A DNA stretch of 64,000 bases, taken from Paenibacillus cremeus (GTDB taxonomy: Bacteria > Bacillota > Bacilli > Paenibacillales > NBRC-103111). Shown here one piece after another: positions 1 through 8,037 of this stretch; the first letter of the stretch is position 1, and every line of letters begins with the position of its first letter. Under the pieces are notes generated by a model. That model made no database searches. It saw only the letters and a list, made by a program, of their open reading frames with translations, and was not told the DNA's origin. The DNA lies in NCBI RefSeq assembly GCF_007786445.1, contig NZ_VNJI01000034.1, forward strand, positions 18,075 through 82,074. Direction: 5' to 3'. The translations under genes were made by a program, and so were the position numbers.

Positions 1-156
1 GTGATGCTCTCTTAGTACCGCGATAGAAAATGGAATTAACAGCGCGACGGCGAGCAGCGGCAGGATCCAATTCGGTCCCCCAGTCAAGGAATCCAATACG
101 ATGCTAAGCAGCAGCCCAATCGCCATAATCGCGATAGCATAGGAAGTACGACGCAC
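1..156 (-). CDS. Membrane protein, N-terminal fragment cut by the window edge
   Basis: Only the first 52 codons are visible. The start is GTG, with AGGAG seven bases upstream on the minus strand. The product begins MRRTSYAIAIMAIGLLL and shows two hydrophobic stretches (about residues 6-20 and 30-46) separated by a short polar loop, so it is a small integral membrane protein or the start of a larger one. It is transcribed away from the class-II-synthetase-like gene to its right. No family is recognised. Confidence 0.6.
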   Translation of the reverse strand, partial: MRRTSYAIAIMAIGLLLSIVLDSLTGGPNWILPLLAVALLIPFSIAVLREHH

Positions 157-280
157 GTGACATTTCTCCTCATAAAAAAATAACCTACAAATGGAAACCT
201 ATGGTAAGATATTCTCTAATTCATCCGCTTGTCCTACCTAGCGATAATGCCCATTTTACTGTGAATTGGAGCGAAAACTT

Positions 281-1219
281 ATGGATTATGACCCGCGAAA
301 AGAACTGCAACGCATTTTGAATCAGCTAGGGCTTGAGCACGCCGTGGAAGCGTTAACCGAGCGGCTCTCGCTATCCGACTTAAGCACGCTGCTGCTCGAG
401 GTGTTCCGCGAGACGACTGGTCATTCCTCGGCGGCGGATTTACTCAAGCGGTACGCGTCCAACCGGTTCGTCGCACCGTCGGCCCTACATCCGATTGCGC
501 TAAAAAAGCTGGAGATTCAGCTCCTGGAAATCGCCGAGACCCATTCCTTTGCTCCCGTTCAGCTATCCCCGGTTGCCCCTTTGGGATCGTGCTCCATCGT
601 GGCCTCAGCGGATCAAAATAAAATCATTTCCGCCCTCCGGGGAACGGAAGTCGTGGCGGATGCCACCAATGCGCTGGCACTGCAGCTTTGCCACGGCATC
701 AAGACCGGAGCCATGAGCAACGAGCCTGAGCCCCTTCGCTTCAGCACGACGCATCGGCATGTGAGGGCACAGCAATTTTCCAAGCCCGGACTGCTGCCGC
801 ATTTTCACTTGTTCTGCATGGTCTCCTCGGGAAAAGACAAAGGCTCCTACAGCTTTGAAAAGCAAACGCTGGCGGAGCATCTGCGGGTGTACCAAACGAT
901 CTTTAAAACGATCTATGACACCGAGCTCACCGTCAGCCTGAACCGCCGCGGCGGCTATAAGGACAGCGCGGGACTGGTGGAACGAACGGCGGACTTTATT
1001 GCGAACGCTGTGCCGGGTCTTTCTGTTATCGAGAACAAGACGGAAACCGACAACCTCTATTATCAAGGGCTGCAATTCACGTTGATCGTCACCCTGAACG
1101 GCCAGACGCTGCAGATCGGCGACGGCGGCTTGGTCGATTGGCCGCAGCAGCTGCTGGGCAATAAAAAAGAACGGATGATGATCAGTGCGATCGGGATCGA
1201 ACGGCTGCTGATGCTATAA
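281..1219 (+). CDS. Class II aminoacyl-tRNA-synthetase-like protein, function unknown
   Basis: The product is 312 residues. The ATG at 281 is preferred over the in-frame TTG at 266 because GGAG lies nine bases before it. The C terminus reads SAIGIERLLML, which resembles motif 3 of class II synthetases (the HisRS/HisZ group), and a central stretch with RHVRAQ and PHFHLF sits where motif 2 would be expected. No tRNA anticodon-binding domain is evident. It could be a HisZ-like paralogue or a free-standing synthetase core acting on a small molecule. The fold assignment is an inference from short motifs, and substrate and partner are unknown. The gene stands alone, convergent with the operon on its right. 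Confidence 0.8.
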   Translation: MDYDPRKELQRILNQLGLEHAVEALTERLSLSDLSTLLLEVFRETTGHSSAADLLKRYASNRFVAPSALHPIALKKLEIQLLEIAETHSFAPVQLSPVAPLGSCSIVASADQNKIISALRGTEVVADATNALALQLCHGIKTGAMSNEPEPLRFSTTHRHVRAQQFSKPGLLPHFHLFCMVSSGKDKGSYSFEKQTLAEHLRVYQTIFKTIYDTELTVSLNRRGGYKDSAGLVERTADFIANAVPGLSVIENKTETDNLYYQGLQFTLIVTLNGQTLQIGDGGLVDWPQQLLGNKKERMMISAIGIERLLML

Positions 1220-1230
1220 TTTTTGCGCTA

Positions 1231-1641
1231 TTACCATTTCCAATGCCCCGGTTTACCGCCGGGGCCTTCCTCTACCTCGAGCGTCAGCTGATGCGCCGTT
1301 GTCCGCTGCGCATTGAACGGCTCTCCCGCCGCGTTGTGAAAGGCGGTCCACGGCACGCTGCCGGCCCCGCGGGGGAGCCTGTCCACTGTATAGGTGTACT
1401 CCCCGTTTAGCCGGATTGTTACGCCGCTCCAGAGGTCTGTATCCCCGTTCTCTATGATCACACTGCTTCGGGTAAACGCCAGCCTTACGGTGAGGTTGGA
1501 CTCGCTGTTTTTTGACGTTGAGGTGCTAATCCAGTAGACCGTGCCGGCTACGGTGGCGATTAGCAGCACGAGGAGCATCCCCAGCCGCAGCCGGATTCTC
1601 CCCTGCTCTCTTTGTTCGATGGCTCTAGCCGCCCGGTTCAT
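1231..1641 (-). CDS. Small membrane-anchored protein of unknown function
   Basis: The product is 136 residues. The ATG at 1641 overlaps the stop of the preceding gene (ATGA) and follows AAGGGGGATTCGGA, so the two are translationally coupled. The N-terminal 20 residues are charged, then one membrane segment lies at about residues 20-38 (LGMLLVLLIATVAGTVYWI). The remaining hundred residues are polar, predicted to be outside the cell, and rich in beta-type sequence. It is the last gene of the five-gene run that starts at 5201. No family is recognised. Confidence 0.75.
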   Translation of the reverse strand: MNRAARAIEQREQGRIRLRLGMLLVLLIATVAGTVYWISTSTSKNSESNLTVRLAFTRSSVIIENGDTDLWSGVTIRLNGEYTYTVDRLPRGAGSVPWTAFHNAAGEPFNAQRTTAHQLTLEVEEGPGGKPGHWKW

Positions 1642-3110
1642 TCCGAATCCCCCTTCGCGTTTGCCGCGATTTTTCCCGTCAAGGTCAGATCGAACCACAT
1701 CTCGGGCGCGTCCGGATGGCTCGTATGGACTTCTACCGCCAGCGTATTGACGCCCTTCACCAGCAGCTCGCGATGGCTGCCCAGCGGGATCGCTTCGAAC
1801 CGTCCTCCCTCGTGCGGGTCGGCCAGCGATCGGGCGTTCACCCAGCCCTCGCGAATCGAATCCCTCGCGATTTCCGTTCCGTTCAAGTAGGCGATGTAGC
1901 CGTCCTCGAAGGCGACCTGGAGCTGCCAGTCGGTGTATCGCGCCGGGTCGTCGTCCAGGACGAACGATTTGCGAAAATAGACGGTCGGCGACTCCGGCCG
2001 CGCTTCGAGCGGCGTGCGAAGGCTGCGCCGCTTGGCGCTGTCCTGCGACCGTCCGAACGGCGCAGGGCCTGCCTTCCAGCCCGCGTCGTCATAGACCGGG
2101 CTGCGCCAATCGCCGGGCGGGAGCTGAAAGCGCCCGGCGATGGGTTCTTCGCCGCGCGGGTCCTGCTGCGGCGGGATCCCGGCGCGCACCGCGGCTCCGT
2201 CCGCGGTGTAGCGCCACGTGGCGCCGATGGCCACCGGCGCCCGGTCTTGCCCCGCCGCCGCTTGGCGCAGCCCGGCGGCTTCCACCGCCAGCCGCGCCTG
2301 CGGGCGGCTGGGGTCCGTGGCCGCGAGGCGGCTGCCGCGGCCCTCGAGCGTGAGCAGCAGCGGCGGCGGGGTGTCGCCGCTGCTGCTCACGGTCCACTCC
2401 GCCCACCCTTGGTGGGCGGAAGGGCGGTAACCGGCCGCGGGCCGGTCGGTTACCGCCGCCTCCGGCGCGTACAGCCGCGCGCCGATGAGCACGAGGTCGG
2501 CTCCGCTCGCCGCGAGCCGACGCCAAACCTCCGGCTGCGCGGGCTCCTCGCGGAGCAGGACGATCCGGTGCATCGCCGGATCGGTCAGCTCCGCAGCGGT
2601 CCGCGCCAGCCAATCCAGCTGCGCCGCGGGCTCAGTCGCCAGCCGCGCCGCATCCAAAAACCAGAACCGCGCATTCCCGTAGTCCACGAAATACGCGGTT
2701 CGGCCATACCCCGGCAGCTGATCCGCCGGGAGATGGGGAAACCGGGCGGCCAGCTCCGCCGCCGCAGCGCGCGTCCCGTCCAGCACGGGGAAAAACGTGC
2801 GTGGAGCGGGCCCCGCCCCAGGTCCGGCTTCAGGAGCCGGACCGGCAAAAAACAGCACCTCCGGCTGCTGCACAACCGCCTGTTGAAGCGTCGCATCCGT
2901 CAGCGCGGCCCCGGCAAAATAGCCGATGCGCCACCCCGGATGCGCAGGCGCAAGACCCGGCTCCGCCACGCCGAGCACCGGCGGCCTCGACCACCAAAGC
3001 GCCGCTCCTAAACCCGCAAAAAACAGCAGCATCACCAAAGTCAGCCAATACCCGCGACGAACAATCCCCAGCAACTTTATTGGGTTTTCACGATGTCCAT
3101 CCAACTCCAT
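1638..3110 (-). CDS. Membrane-anchored degenerate metallophosphatase-like protein with C-terminal beta domain
   Basis: The product is 490 residues from an ATG at 3110; a longer open frame upstream only overlaps the preceding gene. One membrane anchor lies near residues 17-40. Residues around 130-170 contain GYGRTAYFVDYGNARFWFLD, closely matching GYGRTVYSFDYENARFITLN in the metallophosphatase three genes upstream (4173-5201). The metal-ligand motifs of that family (GDxRG, GDQ, GNHE, GHxH) are not visible here, so the phosphatase-like half is probably catalytically dead. The C-terminal 150 residues (DWQLQVAFEDGYIAYLNGTE) resemble a galactose-binding-like jelly roll that follows many secreted enzymes. 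The central part is very GC-rich, with Ala, Pro and Gly in excess. A binding or scaffold role at the cell surface is an inference. Confidence 0.75.
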   Translation of the reverse strand: MELDGHRENPIKLLGIVRRGYWLTLVMLLFFAGLGAALWWSRPPVLGVAEPGLAPAHPGWRIGYFAGAALTDATLQQAVVQQPEVLFFAGPAPEAGPGAGPAPRTFFPVLDGTRAAAAELAARFPHLPADQLPGYGRTAYFVDYGNARFWFLDAARLATEPAAQLDWLARTAAELTDPAMHRIVLLREEPAQPEVWRRLAASGADLVLIGARLYAPEAAVTDRPAAGYRPSAHQGWAEWTVSSSGDTPPPLLLTLEGRGSRLAATDPSRPQARLAVEAAGLRQAAAGQDRAPVAIGATWRYTADGAAVRAGIPPQQDPRGEEPIAGRFQLPPGDWRSPVYDDAGWKAGPAPFGRSQDSAKRRSLRTPLEARPESPTVYFRKSFVLDDDPARYTDWQLQVAFEDGYIAYLNGTEIARDSIREGWVNARSLADPHEGGRFEAIPLGSHRELLVKGVNTLAVEVHTSHPDAPEMWFDLTLTGKIAANAKGDSE

Positions 3111-3121
3111 CCTCGCCCCCT

Positions 3122-3532
3122 TCAAGCCGGCCACCCGTAAATCCGGTGATACACCGGTGGCCACAGCAGCAGGAGCAGCACAAAAACACCAGCCACAAAG
3201 ACCGGAATCCAGAAGCGCAGCCGCAGCTCCAGTTTTCCGAGCAGCACATGCAGCACCAGCCAGCTTCCCAGCCAAGCGGCAAGTGCCGTCACTTCTTTGC
3301 CCCCGTAGGGACCAATTCGAAGCCCGTTCGGCAGGTAGGAGCTTATGCGCAGCAGCGTCATGGCTCCCGCGGACGGATTGGCGATGCTCCACCAGTGAGT
3401 CAACGTAAGTGCAGCTATGCCAAACAGCAGCGACAGCAAAGCAGCGACAACCTCACCTGACGCCCGCTCGCTGTCGGAGTCTTTTTTCCTGCGCCTCTCC
3501 GGCATAGCGCCTGCTTGTTCCTCCTCGAGCAT
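3122..3532 (-). CDS. Small membrane protein with three predicted transmembrane segments
   Basis: The product is 136 residues. The start has GGGGAG at good spacing. The first 25 residues are highly charged (RRRKKDSDSERASGE). Hydrophobic segments lie at about 28-47, 84-100 and 107-124. It ends 11 bases before the degenerate-phosphatase gene and so belongs to the same operon. No family is recognised. Confidence 0.7.
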   Translation of the reverse strand: MLEEEQAGAMPERRRKKDSDSERASGEVVAALLSLLFGIAALTLTHWWSIANPSAGAMTLLRISSYLPNGLRIGPYGGKEVTALAAWLGSWLVLHVLLGKLELRLRFWIPVFVAGVFVLLLLLWPPVYHRIYGWPA

Positions 3533-3588
3533 CTACTCACTCCCCTTCAGATCCAGCCTACAAGCCTTTACCTGTGTCTTCCCATTCT

Positions 3589-4152
3589 CTACACCGTCCG
3601 CCACCGAGCCAGCACCAAGCCAAACACAAAGCCGATCAGTAAGCTCAGCCAGACCAAGGTCAGCAGCAAGCCAATGACATAACGAAATTCTACCGCCGGC
3701 CGCTTGCTTCGCACTTGCCGCTGGAGCAGGACACTGGCCGTTACGCCAAACGGAAAAGCCAGCAGCGAAACGAACTCTTTATATTCCATCAGCACCCAAT
3801 GTCCGGCCGGCACATGCAGCTGGAGCCATTCCGACGCACCATCCGGCGCTTGATAGTATACATACAGCCAATTGCCCGCAACGATCGTGCACAGCGTCAG
3901 CACATTGGTCAGCAGCAGCCGCAGGCGCAGCGCAGTCTCCGCCTTGGCGTTACCTCTAGCGTAGCCGACATAGGCATGCAGCGTATACGTCGCCATCAGC
4001 AATGTGAACGATGCGCCAAGACCGTGCAGCAGCCCTGCGGCGGGGTGACTGCCTGGACCGAAGGCGGCGGCCAGCGGCATCAACAAAAATAGCACGACCG
4101 CAATCAGCCCCTGAGCAGCGGCCAAATCACGGAAGGGTGTACTGTTTTTCAT
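3589..4152 (-). CDS. Polytopic membrane protein of unknown function
   Basis: The product is 187 residues with about five hydrophobic segments (near 14-32, 42-60, 81-100, 126-146 and 158-180). Histidines lie in or next to membrane segments (LLHGLGASF, YTLHAYVGY, VPAGHWVLMEY), a pattern seen in haem- or metal-carrying membrane proteins, but no motif fixes a family. It starts 20 bases after the lipoprotein phosphatase gene, so the two are probably co-transcribed. Confidence 0.75.
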   Translation of the reverse strand: MKNSTPFRDLAAAQGLIAVVLFLLMPLAAAFGPGSHPAAGLLHGLGASFTLLMATYTLHAYVGYARGNAKAETALRLRLLLTNVLTLCTIVAGNWLYVYYQAPDGASEWLQLHVPAGHWVLMEYKEFVSLLAFPFGVTASVLLQRQVRSKRPAVEFRYVIGLLLTLVWLSLLIGFVFGLVLARWRTV

Positions 4153-4172
4153 GCGTGCTCCCCTCCTTCATC

Positions 4173-5201
4173 TTACCGTTCCACCGTAAACGAATCGATT
4201 TCATTTTGCTGCAAATCGTAGGTACGGAAGGTCGCCTTCGCTCCGTTCACATCCACCACCATATAATGATAGCTGACCTTCGGTCCGACGATGACCTGCT
4301 TCAGATCCTTCCCGAGCGTATAGAGCGGCGCCCCAGCCCCTCCAATGGTCAGCTGATAAAGCTCATGTTCAAAGTGGTACCCGTTCCCATCAAAGCCAGC
4401 ATCCACCTTACGCCGGTTGTAGTTGTGCTCGTGACCAACGAGAACGGCAGTAACGTTGTACTTGTCAAAAATCGACCACAGCGCATCGCGCGAAACCGAA
4501 TCCGCATCGAGCGATTCGCCCAAATGCGTCCCGATCGGATACGCCGGTTCATGAAACTGCACGAACACATGCCGCATCCCGCTCTCTTGCAGCTCCTTTT
4601 CCAGCCAGGCACGCTGATCGGCATCGACGACGTATTGCTTAGCTTTGTTTTTCCGGTCGGTATTGAGTGTAATGAAGCGGGCATTCTCATAATCGAAGGA
4701 GTACACCGTTCGCCCATAGCCGGCCAGCTGCTCGTTAGGCAGTGTAGAGAAAACCGTGCTAAACACCGCTTCGTTATGCTCATGATTGCCGAGTGTCGGA
4801 TACACCGAGGTCATCGGAAAATAATCGTCGACAATGCCTTTCCAGGCCTCCAGCTGCACCGCTACATTCGAGCCGCCGGACACCTGATCCCCCGTAAACA
4901 GCAGAAAGCTCGGAAGGGGTGGCAGCGTTTTCACTTTACTCAGCAGTGCGCGCAGCGTCGTTTCATTCGTACCATTCGAAGAGCCGCGGCTGTCGCCCAT
5001 GACGACGAACCGAAACGGCTTGTCCTTCGCCTGATCTGGAGTTGGCAGCGGTGACGGTGTCTGAACCACAGCCGGCGGCTGCGAAGGCATCACGGCCGTC
5101 GAATCGGCTGGCTTCTCTGTCGGGGCGGAGCTGCATCCGGACAGCAGTGTTAGCGCGATCAGCAGTCCCGCTGCTGAATTTTTACGGGTTCCCCATGCCA
5201 T
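4173..5201 (-). CDS. Lipoprotein metallophosphoesterase (calcineurin-like)
   Basis: The product is 342 residues and the first gene of a five-gene operon. The signal peptide ends in a lipobox (LLSGC, lipid Cys at 23), followed by a Pro/Ser-rich spacer to about residue 62. The catalytic domain carries the metal-binding motifs of the calcineurin-like superfamily in order: VVMGDSRG (Asp near 70), LLFTGDQV, TLGNHEH, FHEPAY and LVGHEHNYNRR. It should therefore be an active two-metal hydrolase on the outer face of the membrane; the substrate (nucleotide, phosphodiester or phosphoprotein) cannot be told from sequence. A degenerate relative is encoded at 1638-3110 in the same operon. GGGGAG precedes the start. 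Confidence 0.88.
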   Translation of the reverse strand: MAWGTRKNSAAGLLIALTLLSGCSSAPTEKPADSTAVMPSQPPAVVQTPSPLPTPDQAKDKPFRFVVMGDSRGSSNGTNETTLRALLSKVKTLPPLPSFLLFTGDQVSGGSNVAVQLEAWKGIVDDYFPMTSVYPTLGNHEHNEAVFSTVFSTLPNEQLAGYGRTVYSFDYENARFITLNTDRKNKAKQYVVDADQRAWLEKELQESGMRHVFVQFHEPAYPIGTHLGESLDADSVSRDALWSIFDKYNVTAVLVGHEHNYNRRKVDAGFDGNGYHFEHELYQLTIGGAGAPLYTLGKDLKQVIVGPKVSYHYMVVDVNGAKATFRTYDLQQNEIDSFTVER

Positions 5202-5401
5202 CCTCTACTGCTCCCCTTTCATCCTGCATCTCGAAATTCAGCCTATTATATGCCATCCCTCTGGGAAAGTCTAGTAGTTGCCTAAACGGCAGCGTCGTCC
5301 GCTTACAGCCTATTTTTACGGGATAAGCATCCCTCATTCGCAAATGAACATAGTCTGTTGTAGCATCACCACAATGAAAACAAAAGAAAGGGCGTGCGAC
5401 C

Positions 5402-5638
5402 ATGGCAAAACAAAAAGAAACACGTTCATATCAGCAGCCGCAACAGCAGCATTATCACGGCGGAGGGATGCAGCAGCATCACTATCCGCATCACTATCCG
5501 CATTACCCGCACCACCATTATCCATACCATCCATACTATCACTACCACCATTATCATCCCTATATGTACCATCATCCGCACATGCTTCCTCACCACCACT
5601 GGCATGGCTCCTACTGGATGGGATCCGGCCATCAATAA
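5402..5638 (+). CDS. Histidine- and tyrosine-rich mini-protein
   Basis: The product is 78 residues. The first 16 are Gln/Lys-rich, and the rest is an almost pure His-Tyr-Pro repeat (YPHHYPHYPHHHYPYHPYYH) with 23 His and 14 Tyr in total. AAAGGG lies nine bases before the ATG and a strong terminator follows, so it looks like a genuine monocistronic gene. Such composition is seen in metal-buffering peptides and in some spore-coat proteins of Bacillales. Either role fits, and neither is shown. Confidence 0.65.
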   Translation: MAKQKETRSYQQPQQQHYHGGGMQQHHYPHHYPHYPHHHYPYHPYYHYHHYHPYMYHHPHMLPHHHWHGSYWMGSGHQ

Positions 5639-5653
5639 AATATTTCGGCCTCT

Positions 5654-5708
5654 TAAAAAAAGCAAACCCGCCAGCGGACCTCTCCACTGCAGCGGGTTTA
5701 CTTTTTTC
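5654..5708. terminator. Bidirectional intrinsic terminator
   Basis: Arms AAACCCGC (5664-5671) and GCGGGTTT (5692-5699) form a stem with a run of T on both strands. It can end both the mini-protein gene and the cobalamin operon arriving from the right. Confidence 0.85.
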
Positions 5709-5722
5709 CAGCTGATATCCAG

Positions 5723-6412
5723 TTATTCTGCACCGAGCAAGCCGTATTTTTTACGAAAGCGCTGCAGCACCTTCCCCCAGCTTCCGCCGAGCACGGCCAG
5801 AAAAAATACATTCGACAGCGCATGCGCCAAATCGAAGTAAAAGCTTTGGACATACGCCACCGCCACCAAAGACCAGCTTAGCGCATCCGGCAGGTTGATC
5901 AAGTACCAAACATTCATAATCCACCCGAACAAAAATCCCCACGCAAAGCCAAACAGCAGCAGCCCGACACGGCTTTTCATCCCTCGCGTATTTCGCAGCC
6001 ACCCAGCAGTCGCGCCGATCATTCCCCAGCAGAACATTTGCCATGGCGTCCACGGCCCTTGCCCCAGGAACACATTCGACACCAGCGCGGCAATCGCTCC
6101 GATCATGAACCCCGCTTCTCCACCGAACGCCAGCGCGGAGATGATAATGACAAAGGAGGTCGGCTGCACACTCGGCAGCGGCGCGAAGGGCACCCGCCCA
6201 ATCGCTGCGATCGCGGACAGCACGGCCAGCAGCACCAGCTCGCGGGCTTCCACTCGGCGGCGCTCAAAGCGGGCAAACAGCGGCAGCATCGCCACCGCAA
6301 TCAGCACGAAGCTCAGCAGTAAGTAATGCTCATCCGTAACGGCAGCGGAAACTGCCAGCCCGACGATAAACAAACCGATGCTTAGGAAGAACAAGCGGGA
6401 TGCTCTTTGCAC
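5723..6412 (-). CDS. ECF transporter substrate-binding (S) component, predicted for cobalamin
   Basis: The product is 229 residues from a GTG at 6412, which has GAGGAGG ten bases upstream and overlaps the end of the ATPase gene; a longer frame upstream is only a shadow of that gene. It has about six membrane helices and a Gly/Ala/Phe-rich body (SVQPTSFVIIISALAFGGEA, VFLGQGPWTPWQMFCWGMIG) typical of ECF S components. It is the last gene of the operon that begins with a cobalamin riboswitch, so the likely ligand is cobalamin or another corrinoid. This is inferred from context; the membrane protein alone does not reveal its vitamin. Cobalamin-specific S components of this transporter class (CbrT) are known from lactobacilli. 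Confidence 0.85.
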   Translation of the reverse strand: MQRASRLFFLSIGLFIVGLAVSAAVTDEHYLLLSFVLIAVAMLPLFARFERRRVEARELVLLAVLSAIAAIGRVPFAPLPSVQPTSFVIIISALAFGGEAGFMIGAIAALVSNVFLGQGPWTPWQMFCWGMIGATAGWLRNTRGMKSRVGLLLFGFAWGFLFGWIMNVWYLINLPDALSWSLVAVAYVQSFYFDLAHALSNVFFLAVLGGSWGKVLQRFRKKYGLLGAE

Positions 6413-8037
6413 TGCTGCAGCGCCTCCTCTAACGTCAGCACACCCGGCAGCCACTCGCGCAGCGTCCGGTTCATCGCCGTCGTGTAAAAATAATTTTCGC
6501 TGAAAAACAGAGACGGTGCACCCGCAGCCGTAATCGCGCCATCGAACAGCATCGCGCAGCGCGTCGCATGGCAAGCGGCAAATTCCACATCATGGGTCAC
6601 CATGACGATCGTCATTCCCGCCTCGCGAAGCTTCCGCAGTAAAGCGGCCATTTGCTTCTTCGCCGCCGGGTCCAGCCCTTTCGTCGGCTCGTCGAGGATG
6701 AGCAGCACCGGCCGCTGCAGCAATACGCCCGCCAGCGCCGCCTTCTGCTGCTGTCCGCCGCTCAGGTCGTGCGGATGCTTGAGCAGCGTCTCTTCCAGCT
6801 GCAAGGTTCGCAGCAGGCTGTTGATTTCCGCGTCCGGCTCCTGTAAGCCGGCGTATCGCGCAATCTGCCGAAGCTCCTCCTCTACGGTATCGCTGTTGAA
6901 GTAGACCAGCGGATTTTGCGCCAAGTAGCCGATCTTCCCCTTCAGCTTCGACATCACCTTGCCCCGCTGCGGCTCCAGCAATCCGGCCATCACCTGCAGC
7001 AGGGTCGATTTCCCCGCTCCGTTGCCGCCGACGATGGCCAAGCACTCCTGCTCGAATACGGCGAGCGACAGCTTTTTCAGCACCTCGGGCGCTCCTTTTT
7101 CATACTGGTACGTCACTTCTCGGCAGGTGAGAATGATCTCGGAGTCGGGATACTGACTTTGCTTCGCCGGTTCGGCACAGGGCTTCAGCCTGGCAGGCCA
7201 ACCGCTTTGGGTTAGCCATTGCTTGCCTTCCCGTACGGTCAGCGGAATTCGTTCCAAGCTCCGCGGTTCTTCCGTCGGCAGCGATAAATACAGCTGCGTC
7301 ACTGAAGGCAAATAATCCAGCTCCTCCGAACGGAGCTCCACGCCGATCTGGCGGGCGATCTCCTTGGGGCTCCCGTTATACTTCACCCGCCCCTGCTCCA
7401 TCACGATGACCCGATCCGCTAGCGGCATCACGTCCTCCAAGCGGTGCTCACTCATGATGACCGTCATCGACATTTCCTGGTTCAGCCGGTGGACCAATTG
7501 CACGAATTCACGGGCCGCCACCGGGTCGAGCTGCGAGGTCGGTTCATCCAGCAGCAGCACTTTAGGCTGCAATAACAAGACAGAGGCTAGATTGATCAGC
7601 TGCTTTTGCCCGCCGGACAGCTCATGCACGGACTTGTACAGCAGCGGCTCCAAGCCGAAAAAATGAGCCATCTCCGCCAATCGCTTGCGCATGACCGTCA
7701 GCTCGCAGCCCATATTTTCCATCGAAAATGCCAGCTCATGCCACACCGTATCCATCACGATCTGGTTTTCGGGATTTTGGAACACAATGCCGATCTGCTC
7801 GGCTCCAAGTCTAGCTGATAGGCTATCGAATGGCACGCCCGAATAGTGCAGGCTTCCCGAACGCGTTCCGACCGGTGTAATCCCCGGCTTCAAATGGCGG
7901 AGCAGCGTGGTTTTTCCGCAGCCCGACGCGCCGCAGATGACGACAAATTCCCCTTCATTCACGTGAAAGGAAACCTCCTCCAGCGCCGGCTGCACTTCAT
8001 CCGGGTACCAGAAGGAAAACGACTCCGCTTTGATCAT
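6382..8037 (-). CDS. ECF transporter energising protein with two fused ABC ATPase domains
   Basis: The product is 551 residues from the ATG at 8037, which overlaps the T-component stop (ATGA). A TTG at 8043 is better spaced from GGAGAG and is an alternative. Domain 1 has GASGCGKTT (Walker A), LSGGQKQ, LLLDEPTSQLDP and the switch SEHR. Domain 2, after about residue 300, has GGNGAGKST, LSGGQQQ, LILDEPTKGLDP and VTHD. Both sites look competent. The two ATPases of an ECF module are fused in one chain, as in several Firmicute vitamin and thiamine-precursor systems. It should pair with the T and S components encoded on either side. Confidence 0.93.
   Translation of the reverse strand: MIKAESFSFWYPDEVQPALEEVSFHVNEGEFVVICGASGCGKTTLLRHLKPGITPVGTRSGSLHYSGVPFDSLSARLGAEQIGIVFQNPENQIVMDTVWHELAFSMENMGCELTVMRKRLAEMAHFFGLEPLLYKSVHELSGGQKQLINLASVLLLQPKVLLLDEPTSQLDPVAAREFVQLVHRLNQEMSMTVIMSEHRLEDVMPLADRVIVMEQGRVKYNGSPKEIARQIGVELRSEELDYLPSVTQLYLSLPTEEPRSLERIPLTVREGKQWLTQSGWPARLKPCAEPAKQSQYPDSEIILTCREVTYQYEKGAPEVLKKLSLAVFEQECLAIVGGNGAGKSTLLQVMAGLLEPQRGKVMSKLKGKIGYLAQNPLVYFNSDTVEEELRQIARYAGLQEPDAEINSLLRTLQLEETLLKHPHDLSGGQQQKAALAGVLLQRPVLLILDEPTKGLDPAAKKQMAALLRKLREAGMTIVMVTHDVEFAACHATRCAMLFDGAITAAGAPSLFFSENYFYTTAMNRTLREWLPGVLTLEEALQQCKEHPACSS

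Noticed and set aside
3111..3392. N-terminal extension of the pseudo-phosphatase reading frame
   Set aside because: It lies wholly over the neighbouring membrane-protein gene in another frame; the ATG at 3110 gives a sensible membrane anchor.
6413..6574. N-terminal extension of the ECF S-component frame
   Set aside because: Covers the ATPase gene in another frame; GTG at 6412 has a strong ribosome site.
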